Under the pieces are notes generated by a model that was given only the letters and a program-made list of their open reading frames with translations, did not search any database and was not told the DNA's origin. Below, in pieces: positions 57,040-64,000 of a stretch of DNA of 64,000 bases. Source of the stretch: an uncultured Lachnospiraceae bacterium (GTDB lineage Bacteria; Bacillota; Clostridia; Lachnospirales; Lachnospiraceae); the NCBI GenBank assembly GCA_902789665.1, contig CADAOY010000002.1, forward strand, positions 62,001-126,000, in the 5' to 3' direction. A program made the translations under genes and the position numbers. Every line of letters begins with the position of its first letter. The stretch's first letter is position 1.

Positions 57040-58467
57040 ATGTATGAGAAAAGAAAATCAATTGAACATTTATTAGCGCTCTTCTCAGATTTTGTGTGCA
57101 TAATAATAGCCTTTGCTCTTGCAACATATATAAGGTTTCATCAGTGGTTTGCAATTGGCTCGGGACATCAAACCGGTACAATATTATTTATTATTTGTTC
57201 AGTTTATCTGGTGCTGGGACTTCTTGTTAATTATTATAAGAATTTCATTAGAAGAGGCTATTTTGATGAGGCGTTGCAGCTTGTATGGCTGGAAATGTCT
57301 GTAGCGGCGGTGCTTGCCATACTTATGTATGTACTTAAAGTAGGTAGTGAATTCTCGAGAGCTATATTTGGATATTTCTTTATTTTTCACATATTGTTTG
57401 CTTATGCCGGAAGGTTACTGATAAAGAATTATCTTCTTAAGATATACAGAAGAAGTCGGCACAGCAGCAAAATGCTGGTGGTAGTACCGAGAGATAAGTG
57501 CGACGAAGTATTAGACAATCTTCTTAAATATAATGAGTGGTATAGAGATATAGAAGGCGTTGCTTTAGTAGGTGATCATGCTAGTGCAGTAGGTGAACTA
57601 GTGGCTCATGAGATAAAAGTTGTTGCTACAGGTGATAATCTTATTGATTATGTTACACATCATAAAGTAGATGAAGTTTTCATTACAGATTGTATTGAGC
57701 ATAATACAGAGCAAATCAAGTTCTGGGTTAAACAGATGCGTGATATGGGTATTCTCGTTGATGTAAACATAGACATATTTAATATGGTTCACTCTGGAAA
57801 GAGAACAATAAATAGAGTTGGCAAGTATGCAACGGTGTCATTCGCAAGGAACATTTATTCAACTAGACAGTTTATTGCAAAAAGAGCCTTAGATATCGTA
57901 GGTAGTACTGTAGGTCTTGTTATTCTTGGGATATCATATATTTTTGTAGCGCCTTTAATTAAACTTGATTCCAAAGGTCCAGTGTTCTTTGTTCAAAAGA
58001 GAGTTGGCAAGAATGGAGAGATATTTAATTTCTATAAATATCGTTCTATGTATATAGATGCCGAAGAACGTAAGGCTGCATTAATGAAAGATAATGAGAT
58101 GGAAGGACCTATGTTTAAAATGAAGGATGATCCTCGTATAACGAAAGTGGGTAAGTTTCTTCGTAAAACAAGTATTGATGAACTTCCGCAGTTCTGGAAT
58201 GTATTTAAGGGCGATATGTCATTAGTTGGTACCAGACCACCAACAGAACAGGAATTTAAGGAATATGAAGCTGCACATAAGTGCCGATTAGCTATGGTCC
58301 CTGGAATAACAGGCATGTGGCAGGTAAGTGGTAGATCAAATATTAAAGAGTTTGACGATATCATTAAACTTGATATGCAGTATATAGATAACTGGTCTAT
58401 ATGGCTTGATATAAAGATATTGTTCCAAACAGTTGGAGCAGTGTTTACTGGAAGAGGTAGTGAATAA
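57040..58467 (+). CDS. Polyisoprenyl-phosphate sugar-1-phosphate transferase (WcaJ/WbaP type)
   Basis: 475 aa. Four N-terminal spans (about 10-130), a Rossmann-like regulatory domain (about 140-260), a further re-entrant helix (about 285-305), and the catalytic domain: FFVQKRVGKNGEIFNFYKYRSMY, DPRITKVGKFLRKTSIDELPQFWNVFKGDMSLVGTRPP and PGITGMWQVSGRS. By family, it transfers a hexose-1-phosphate (glucose or galactose) to undecaprenyl phosphate, the first step of glycan assembly. It is the second initiating enzyme in the locus, the other being the epimerase fusion at 42.2 kb. It is followed 16 bases later by a tiny gene. Confidence 0.93.
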   Translation: MYEKRKSIEHLLALFSDFVCIIIAFALATYIRFHQWFAIGSGHQTGTILFIICSVYLVLGLLVNYYKNFIRRGYFDEALQLVWLEMSVAAVLAILMYVLKVGSEFSRAIFGYFFIFHILFAYAGRLLIKNYLLKIYRRSRHSSKMLVVVPRDKCDEVLDNLLKYNEWYRDIEGVALVGDHASAVGELVAHEIKVVATGDNLIDYVTHHKVDEVFITDCIEHNTEQIKFWVKQMRDMGILVDVNIDIFNMVHSGKRTINRVGKYATVSFARNIYSTRQFIAKRALDIVGSTVGLVILGISYIFVAPLIKLDSKGPVFFVQKRVGKNGEIFNFYKYRSMYIDAEERKAALMKDNEMEGPMFKMKDDPRITKVGKFLRKTSIDELPQFWNVFKGDMSLVGTRPPTEQEFKEYEAAHKCRLAMVPGITGMWQVSGRSNIKEFDDIIKLDMQYIDNWSIWLDIKILFQTVGAVFTGRGSE

Positions 58468-58483
58468 GGAGGGAATAAGTAAA

Positions 58484-58672
58484 ATGGATATCAAAAAAGA
58501 AGCAGAAAAGTTAGTAAAGAGCGTCGATAAGGATGATGTTAAGAAAGTAGTAGATAAAGCCCTTGATTCCAAGGCTGCTGACAGTGTTATTGACAAGATT
58601 AATGATAAAACCAAGAAGGTTGATATTAATAAATCTGATGTTAAAAAGGCTGTTGATAGTATTTTGAAGTGA
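58484..58672 (+). CDS. Small lysine/aspartate-rich helical protein
   Basis: 62 aa. The ATG at 58484 is preceded by AAGGAGGG, a strong ribosome binding site ending about 10 bases upstream. The frame is open further up inside the transferase gene, but that part is out of frame with it. The protein is highly charged, without cysteine, histidine or aromatic residues, and built of repeated amphipathic pieces (DDVKKVVDKALDS, SDVKKAVDSILK; an imperfect internal repeat). It has no signal peptide. Function unknown; it ends the operon just before a terminator. Confidence 0.6.
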   Translation: MDIKKEAEKLVKSVDKDDVKKVVDKALDSKAADSVIDKINDKTKKVDINKSDVKKAVDSILK

Positions 58673-58699
58673 TGAAATTTTTTGTATATTTACCTCTAT

Positions 58700-58726
58700 G
58701 AATCTCGTTTAGACGAGATTCTTTTG
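58700..58726 (+). terminator. Rho-independent terminator of the main polysaccharide operon
   Basis: GAATCTCGT (58700-58708), loop TTAG, ACGAGATTC (58713-58721), then TTTT. A perfect 9-bp stem. Confidence 0.88.
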
Positions 58727-58903
58727 ATATAATGATGACATATTTTGTGATTAGGGCATATATTAAGTGTTTTAAGTTGTGGAACTATTCCTTTAAGAAC
58801 GAGTACTCTATCACAAATTTTTTTCTTTTGTTAGAAGGTAAAGCCAAAAACATAATTTGTTAATACAATATTTTCTTGTAATATAGAATTGATGTTGTAT
58901 TTG
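58727..58903. other. A+T-rich spacer without a recognised gene
   Basis: Between the terminator and the next promoter no protein-like frame, RNA gene or repeat was seen. A TATAAT at 58728-58733 has no partner -35. The composition turns clearly A+T-rich here and stays so to the end of the window. Confidence 0.5.
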
Positions 58904-58912
58904 TGGTATAAT
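58904..58912 (+). promoter_or_regulatory. Extended -10 promoter for the distal polysaccharide genes
   Basis: TGGTATAAT at 58904-58912, about 140 bases before the start codon at 59053. The long leader contains no recognised riboswitch. Confidence 0.5.
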
Positions 58913-59052
58913 TATCTCCAATTGTAGGTAATAAATGTATGTGATATTTGTATTTTGATTATTAGTAAATCATATTGGATTATTATCCATAATTAAAAGT
59001 GGAGAGATATCACAAGTATATAAATTATTTGATATTTGGATGGAGAATTGAA

Positions 59053-59808
59053 ATGTCTCGAATGAAGTTTATGAATACTGAAATTGATAATCTCACTATG
59101 GAAGAAACATTAGATAGAATAGATGAATTGATTTGTGAGAACAGGAATGCTTATGTTGTTACTCCTAATGTTGATCATATAGTTCAACTTGAAAGAGGTG
59201 GAGAATTAACAGAGGTGTACAAGAACGCTGATTTGATTCTTACAGATGGGAAACCATTAATATGGATATCTAAATGGTATAGAACGCCAATAAAGGAAAA
59301 AATAAGTGGATCAGATTTATTCCCATTGCTGTGCGAGATGTCATCTAAAAAAGGATATAAAATGTTTTTCTTGGGGGCAGCGGAAGGAGTTGCAGCAAAA
59401 GCTGCAGAGAATCTAACTCAAAGATATCCGGGTCTCCAGGTAGTTGGAACATATTCACCACCTATTGGTTTTGAAAAAGATATAGATGAAATGAGTAAGA
59501 TTAAAAGCATGATAAAAGACACGTCACCACATATTCTTATTGTTGGTTTGGGATGTCCTAAACAGGAATTGTTCATATTGCACCATAAAGATGAATTGGG
59601 CGTTCCACTTTCTTTGGGATTGGGTGCAAGTTTAGATTTTGAAGCAGGCAATATAAAAAGAGCTCCAAAATGGATGGCTAATCATGGTTTAGAGTGGCTG
59701 TACAGAATAACGCAGGATCCTAATAGATTGGCGAAAAGGTATCTTGTTGATGATATAAAAATAATTGGGTTGGTATTTAAATATAAAAATAAAGGTAAAA
59801 GGATGTAA
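59053..59808 (+). CDS. WecG/TagA/CpsF family glycosyltransferase
   Basis: 251 aa starting at ATG 59053 (GGAG seven bases upstream), rather than the upstream in-frame 58999. Family motifs: [73 protein letters not shown], and the C-terminal [32 protein letters not shown]. The conserved Thr-Pro-Asn and Asp of the active site are present. This group (GT26) usually adds the second sugar (ManNAc or similar) to an undecaprenyl-linked first sugar. It therefore fits directly after a WcaJ-type enzyme. Confidence 0.93.
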   Translation: MSRMKFMNTEIDNLTMEETLDRIDELICENRNAYVVTPNVDHIVQLERGGELTEVYKNADLILTDGKPLIWISKWYRTPIKEKISGSDLFPLLCEMSSKKGYKMFFLGAAEGVAAKAAENLTQRYPGLQVVGTYSPPIGFEKDIDEMSKIKSMIKDTSPHILIVGLGCPKQELFILHHKDELGVPLSLGLGASLDFEAGNIKRAPKWMANHGLEWLYRITQDPNRLAKRYLVDDIKIIGLVFKYKNKGKRM

Positions 59809-59812
59809 GTAT

Positions 59813-61048
59813 ATGAGAATTGCTGTAGCAGGAACAGGATATGTAGGTCTTTCATTAGCTGTTTTGCTGTCACAACATAATGAGGTTGTGGCGGTTGATA
59901 TAGTTCCAGAGAAAGTCGACATGATTAACAATCATATATCTCCAATTAAGGATGAATATATTGAAAAATACTTAAGTGAATATGAACGTAGGAATCTAAA
60001 TTTAACAGCTACACTTGACGGAGCTGGCGCTTATAAAAATGCTGATTTTGTTATTGTTGCCGCACCAACTAATTATGATTCTCAAAAGAATTTTTTTGAT
60101 ACAAGCGCCGTTGAAAAAGTGATTGAGCTGGTTTTAAAATCCTCGGATACAGCAGTGATGATAATCAAATCAACCATTCCGGTTGGATACACCGAGTTGA
60201 TTAGAAAAAAATATTCTACAAAGCGTATTTTGTTTAGCCCAGAATTCTTGAGAGAATCAAAGGCATTGTATGATAATCTTTACCCTTCTCGAATTATTGT
60301 TGGGTGTGATGATGATAACATAGAAGTGGCAAAAATGTTTGGTGACCTTTTGGTTGATGGAGCCGAAAAAAAAGATATTGATGTATTATATATGGGATAT
60401 ACAGAGGCTGAAGCGGTTAAATTATTTGCCAACACTTATCTTGCATTGAGAGTTAGTTTTTTTAATGAATTAGATACATATGCTGAAATGAAGGAATTGA
60501 CAACAAAGGACATAATTTCAGGGGTTTGTTTAGATCCACGAATTGGCGATTTTTATAATAATCCTAGTTTTGGATATGGAGGCTATTGCTTACCTAAGGA
60601 TACAAAACAATTATTGGCTAATTATCAGGATGTTCCGGAAAATCTTATTGAAGCTATTGTTGAAAGCAATAAAACTAGAAAAGATTTTATTGCAGATCGA
60701 GTTTTGACATTAGCAGGATATCATAATTATAGCGAAGGATATTATGATGCGAATAAAGAAAAAGATGTCACGATAGGAGTATATCGTTTGACAATGAAGA
60801 GTAATAGTGATAATTTTCGACAAAGTTCTATTCAAGGTGTTATGAAAAGAATAAAAGCTAAAGGGGCTCAGGTAATTGTATATGAGCCGTCTTTGGATAA
60901 TAATTCCTTGTTTTATGGCTCTAGGGTTGTGAATGACTTGAAAGAATTCAAAGATAAGTCACAGGCTATAATAGCAAATAGGTATGATTCATGCCTTGAT
61001 GATGTAAAAGATAAGGTTTATTCAAGAGATTTATTTCGAAGAGATTAA
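59813..61048 (+). CDS. ugd: UDP-glucose 6-dehydrogenase
   Basis: 411 aa starting at ATG 59813 ([19 protein letters not shown]), five bases after the preceding stop, with AAAGGATG upstream. It oxidises UDP-glucose to UDP-glucuronate with two NAD. NAD-binding [31 protein letters not shown] and FSPEFLRES are present, as is the catalytic cysteine in [16 protein letters not shown]. The short group-2 layout resembles streptococcal HasB and E. coli Ugd. With the next gene it would supply UDP-glucuronate and UDP-galacturonate, so the glycan is probably acidic. Confidence 0.94.
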   Translation: MRIAVAGTGYVGLSLAVLLSQHNEVVAVDIVPEKVDMINNHISPIKDEYIEKYLSEYERRNLNLTATLDGAGAYKNADFVIVAAPTNYDSQKNFFDTSAVEKVIELVLKSSDTAVMIIKSTIPVGYTELIRKKYSTKRILFSPEFLRESKALYDNLYPSRIIVGCDDDNIEVAKMFGDLLVDGAEKKDIDVLYMGYTEAEAVKLFANTYLALRVSFFNELDTYAEMKELTTKDIISGVCLDPRIGDFYNNPSFGYGGYCLPKDTKQLLANYQDVPENLIEAIVESNKTRKDFIADRVLTLAGYHNYSEGYYDANKEKDVTIGVYRLTMKSNSDNFRQSSIQGVMKRIKAKGAQVIVYEPSLDNNSLFYGSRVVNDLKEFKDKSQAIIANRYDSCLDDVKDKVYSRDLFRRD

Positions 61049-61081
61049 TAATATGAATACAAACAATATTGAGGAAGAAAC

Positions 61082-62149
61082 ATGGGAAAACAAGATGTAA
61101 TATTAAGTGGAAAAAATATTTTGGTTACAGGATCCCCCGGGTTTATTGGAGCCAATCTAGTAATAAGGTTGTTAAAAGAGTTGAACGGAGGGATGATAAT
61201 AAGTTTAGACTCGATGAATGACTATTACGATCCTAAACTAAAAGAGTATCGTTTGTCGAGAATAAACGAAATTGTTCCAGAATCGAAAGTTAAGCACATC
61301 TTTATCAAAGAAGATATCTCGGACAAGAATGCAATGGATGAGGTGTTTAGCAATTATAAACCATCGATTGTTGTTAATCTTGCTGCTCAAGCAGGAGTAA
61401 GATATAGCATAGAGAATCCTGATGCGTACATAAATAGTAATATTCTAGGTTTCTATAACATATTAGAATTATGTCGCCGATATCCAGTTGAACATTTGGT
61501 ATATGCGTCATCATCCTCTGTTTATGGAGGCAATAAAAAGGTGCCTTTTTCAATCGAAGATAATGTTGATCATCCGGTTAGTCTATACGCGGCAACAAAA
61601 AAATCTAACGAGTTGTTAGCTTACTCTTATTCAAAATTATATAATATACCAACAACGGGATTAAGGTTTTTTACAGTATATGGTCCTGCAGGAAGACCAG
61701 ATATGTTCTATTTTTCTGCAACAGAAAAACTAAAACGTGGCGAAAAAATACAGATATATAATTACGGAAATTGTAAAAGAGATTTTACATATATAGATGA
61801 TATTGTAGAAGGAATTTATAGAGTGATGCAAAAAGCACCAGCTGGTGAAAATGAGGATGATGGAACGAAATCTCCAACATATTCTATTTATAATATTGGT
61901 GGCGGTAATCCTGAGAATCTCCTTGACTTTGTAGATGTTTTACAGAAAAAACTTGTTGAAGAAGAGGTCCTTCCTAAAGATTACAATTTCGAGTTGCACA
62001 GAGAATTGATTGGAATGCAACCCGGGGACGTACCAACAACATTTGCGGATACAAAATCTTTAGAAACTGATTTTGGCTTTGTGCCTAATGTGGGTATTGA
62101 AATTGGACTTGGGAAATTTGCACATTGGTATAGAGAGTACTATCAATAA
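61082..62149 (+). CDS. UDP-glucuronate 4-epimerase-like SDR epimerase (CapI-like)
   Basis: 355 aa, GAGGAAG upstream of ATG 61082. It has a GxxGxxG-type site in VTGSPGFIGANLVIRLL, with Ser-Pro where Ala-Gly or Gly-Ala is usual. SLDSMNDYYDPKLKEYRLSRI is characteristic of UDP-glucuronate epimerases. VVNLAAQAGVRYSIENPDAYINSNILGFYNIL, catalytic SSSSVYGG and YAATKKSNE (YxxxK), and the C-terminal RDFTYIDDIVEGI are present. By family and by adjacency to ugd, it converts UDP-glucuronate to UDP-galacturonate. A GalE-type activity cannot be excluded by eye. Confidence 0.9.
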   Translation: MGKQDVILSGKNILVTGSPGFIGANLVIRLLKELNGGMIISLDSMNDYYDPKLKEYRLSRINEIVPESKVKHIFIKEDISDKNAMDEVFSNYKPSIVVNLAAQAGVRYSIENPDAYINSNILGFYNILELCRRYPVEHLVYASSSSVYGGNKKVPFSIEDNVDHPVSLYAATKKSNELLAYSYSKLYNIPTTGLRFFTVYGPAGRPDMFYFSATEKLKRGEKIQIYNYGNCKRDFTYIDDIVEGIYRVMQKAPAGENEDDGTKSPTYSIYNIGGGNPENLLDFVDVLQKKLVEEEVLPKDYNFELHRELIGMQPGDVPTTFADTKSLETDFGFVPNVGIEIGLGKFAHWYREYYQ

Positions 62150-62179
62150 TTTAGATATGATAGGCTATTGGGGATAAAT

Positions 62180-63295
62180 ATGAAAAATAGAGTTATGCTT
62201 ATTATGCCTGGGTTATTTGTAGGTGGGGCTGAAAAACAGTACAGATATATTATGGAATCGATATGTGAAGAGTTTTCTGTGACTGTGTTGTTACTTAATA
62301 GACCATTACTTGGGCATGAAATAGAAACAGAGTCTTTTATAAAAGAACATGGGGATATTGATTTTGTTCAGTTAAATGGCGATGCTCTTAATAAAGAAAA
62401 ATCGGGGATAGTTATTCGCAAAATAAGCAAGTTTCATTCCTTGTGCATACAGCATATTTGGTTGCGGTTAAATTTAAAAAAGTACAATGTTGATATTGTT
62501 ATGTTTTCTTACTTGACGCAATTGCTAGAAACTAAACTATTTTGTAAAAATCATGTGAAGGTTGTGTTTAATGAGAGAAATACAGGACGCCAAATTTGTG
62601 ATAAAGATTACAAAATTAAACTATTAAAACAGTGTAATCAAGTCGTTTGTAATTCGAAGTATGCTTCTAGTTTTCTAAACGAAAAAGCAAATGTTTCTTC
62701 CTTAGTGATTAATAATGGGATAGTCTTTACTCAGATAGATAAGGTTGAACACAATAAATATGTAATACTTATTCCGGCTAGGGTTAACAAAATAAAGAAT
62801 CAAAAAATAGTTGTGGAATCTTTGATACGACTTAAAGAAAAACATGGTAGTGAGTTAGTAAAAAATATTAATTGTATTTTTGCAGGGAGTATAGAGGATT
62901 TAAGTTATCAAAATGAAATGGTTGAATTGATAACAGGTAATAACCTAGACGTTGTTTTCTCTGGTTTTGTCGGGAATATTAAAGAACTATATTCAAAAAC
63001 AGATTTAATTATTCTTCCATCGCTTGAAGAGGGGACGCCTAACATTTTATTGGAAGCGTATGCATATTCCATTCCGAGGCTTATATCAGATATACCAATG
63101 AATAGGGATTGCATTATAGATTCGGATGAGTTGTTCAATCCTAATTCTTCGGAAGAATTGGCTTGCAAAATTTTTGACAAAATGCAAAATCAGGGAAGTG
63201 TTAATTCGTGTAAAGAACTTAAATACTTGATTGATAACTATGGAATTGAAAAAATGAAAGCAACTTATCTTAAAGTAATTAATGAAGTTATATAA
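62180..63295 (+). CDS. Family 4 glycosyltransferase
   Basis: 371 aa. ATG 62180 (MKNRVMLIMPGLFVGGAEKQYRYIMESI) with GGGGAT upstream is preferred to the in-frame TTG at 62168. N-terminal GGAEKQ loop, then VILIPARVNKIKNQKIVVESLIRL, and the donor-binding end DVVFSGFVGNIKELYSKTDLIILPSLEEGTPNILLEAYAYSIPRLISDI. A retaining GT-B transferase by family. Codon use is strongly A+T-biased (lysine AAA, isoleucine ATT/ATA), unlike genes before 58 kb. Confidence 0.9.
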   Translation: MKNRVMLIMPGLFVGGAEKQYRYIMESICEEFSVTVLLLNRPLLGHEIETESFIKEHGDIDFVQLNGDALNKEKSGIVIRKISKFHSLCIQHIWLRLNLKKYNVDIVMFSYLTQLLETKLFCKNHVKVVFNERNTGRQICDKDYKIKLLKQCNQVVCNSKYASSFLNEKANVSSLVINNGIVFTQIDKVEHNKYVILIPARVNKIKNQKIVVESLIRLKEKHGSELVKNINCIFAGSIEDLSYQNEMVELITGNNLDVVFSGFVGNIKELYSKTDLIILPSLEEGTPNILLEAYAYSIPRLISDIPMNRDCIIDSDELFNPNSSEELACKIFDKMQNQGSVNSCKELKYLIDNYGIEKMKATYLKVINEVI

Positions 63296-63319
63296 GATAG
63301 TTAAAAATAGGAGTGTTTG

Positions 63320-64000
63320 ATGAAAACGATATTGTTTGATTTATACAATTCCCAACCTTTTAAACAATCAAAATATCATGGTGGTGGGGAATATATAAAA
63401 ACCATTTTTAAATATTTGGTAGATAATAAACTTGATCAAATTAATTTGGTTACTTTTTTTGATAAGGATAAATTCCTTGATGAATATATTTTAAAACTAA
63501 TTGAAGATAATAATATTAAATGCTTTTATATTAAAGAGTTACAAGAAATAAAAAACATATTTCCAAAGATACACATAGATATTCTATATTCAGGAATACC
63601 GTACTATTACAAAAAAGAATGGTTCCCCAAGAATTTGGTGTTTAAAGGAACAATTCATGGCTTGAGATATTTAGAAAAGCCAACGGATCAGTATGCTCCT
63701 TTATACTTTGTTGGAATGGAGTCTTTGAAAGAAAGAGTAAAATTGATTTTCAAAGAGCAATTTAGAAGAAAAAAATATAATGAATTTAAAAATCTGATCA
63801 CAATTATTGATGAAATGATTATTGTTTCAAATCATTCTTATTTTTCTCTAGTAAGTTTTTTTCCGGAAGTATTGAAAAAAAAGAATTATGTTCTGTATAC
63901 TCCTTCAAAACAGTACAATTATTGTGAACAAAGTGAAACAGATTATGATTTTCCATATATTTTACTTATGGGTGGAAATAGATGGGAAAAAAATTGCTAT
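63320..64000 (+). CDS. Glycosyltransferase (GT4-like), 3' partial
   Basis: The gene starts at ATG 63320 with AGGAG upstream, 24 bases after the preceding stop, and stays open for 227 codons to the window edge. It begins MKTILFDLYNSQPFKQSKYHGGGEYIKTIF, with the glycine-rich HGGGEY loop typical of GT-B enzymes. Later come KGTIHGLRYLEKPTDQY and IVSNHSYFSLVSFFP. The end of the window (YILLMGGNRWEKN) is the beginning of the C-terminal donor domain. The function is a sugar transferase by fold; donor and acceptor are unknown. Very A+T-rich coding sequence. Confidence 0.8.
   Translation, partial: MKTILFDLYNSQPFKQSKYHGGGEYIKTIFKYLVDNKLDQINLVTFFDKDKFLDEYILKLIEDNNIKCFYIKELQEIKNIFPKIHIDILYSGIPYYYKKEWFPKNLVFKGTIHGLRYLEKPTDQYAPLYFVGMESLKERVKLIFKEQFRRKKYNEFKNLITIIDEMIIVSNHSYFSLVSFFPEVLKKKNYVLYTPSKQYNYCEQSETDYDFPYILLMGGNRWEKNCY

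Noticed and set aside
61052-61099. Tiny open frame (MNTNNIEEETWENKM) before the UDP-glucuronate epimerase gene
   Set aside because: It is 15 codons, lacks a ribosome binding site and overlaps the real start at 61082 in another frame. A leader-peptide role cannot be excluded but nothing supports it.

Overview
The window reads as a chromosomal stretch of a strictly anaerobic, Gram-positive member of the Clostridia, most like a Lachnospiraceae (Butyrivibrio/Roseburia-type) genome. The grounds are: moderate-to-low G+C coding DNA, desulfoferrodoxin plus rubredoxin, acyl-CoA dehydratase activase genes, a DUF5711-type protein, an OFA-family transporter, and many sensory GGDEF/HD-GYP/EAL proteins. 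No LPS genes are present. All 48 genes called lie on the + strand. The first gene (aldose 1-epimerase) and the last (a glycosyltransferase) run off the window edges. No rRNA, tRNA, CRISPR array or transposase was found.

Region 1 (1-15.2 kb) is metabolic: galM, a DUF5711 protein, asnS and asnA (both asparagine-linked), lspA, an amidohydrolase, a 981-aa adenylation/carrier/thioester-reductase protein resembling a carboxylic acid reductase, a split 2-hydroxyacyl-CoA dehydratase activase/dehydratase pair, and an HD triphosphohydrolase. A G+C-rich minisatellite occupies the spacers on both sides of asnS. The same 19-bp palindrome-containing sequence precedes the dehydratase pair and the triphosphohydrolase.

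Region 2 (15.2-36.8 kb) is rich in signalling: a cytoplasmic sugar-binding-like GGDEF protein, a C-terminally short PTS enzyme I homologue, a tail-anchored coiled-coil protein, an M23 peptidase and murA, an HD-GYP phosphodiesterase, an OFA transporter behind a probable ZTP riboswitch, a 1325-aa hybrid histidine kinase with two sensor modules, a response regulator, a ParB-like/BMP fusion, a metallophosphoesterase, desulfoferrodoxin, rubredoxin, and an EAL protein with a degenerate GGDEF. Makers and breakers of cyclic di-GMP therefore sit within about 20 kb.

Region 3 (36.8-40.0 kb) is an A+T-richer accessory island: a HigB/HigA-peptidase toxin-antitoxin pair bracketed by a perfect 39-bp direct repeat, a MazEF pair and an ORF6N protein.

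Region 4 (40.1-64 kb) is a large Wzx/Wzy-type exopolysaccharide or capsule locus. It has a membrane nucleotide-sugar dehydratase whose 3' end is frameshifted by a 13-bp tandem duplication, two initiating sugar phosphotransferases (one fused to an epimerase), two polymerase/ligase-like membrane proteins, a chain-length regulator, a flippase, seven glycosyltransferases (including the WecG-type enzyme and the partial last gene), UDP-glucose dehydrogenase and a UDP-glucuronate epimerase-like enzyme. The last 5 kb is distinctly more A+T-rich and looks like a swapped, strain-variable end of the locus.
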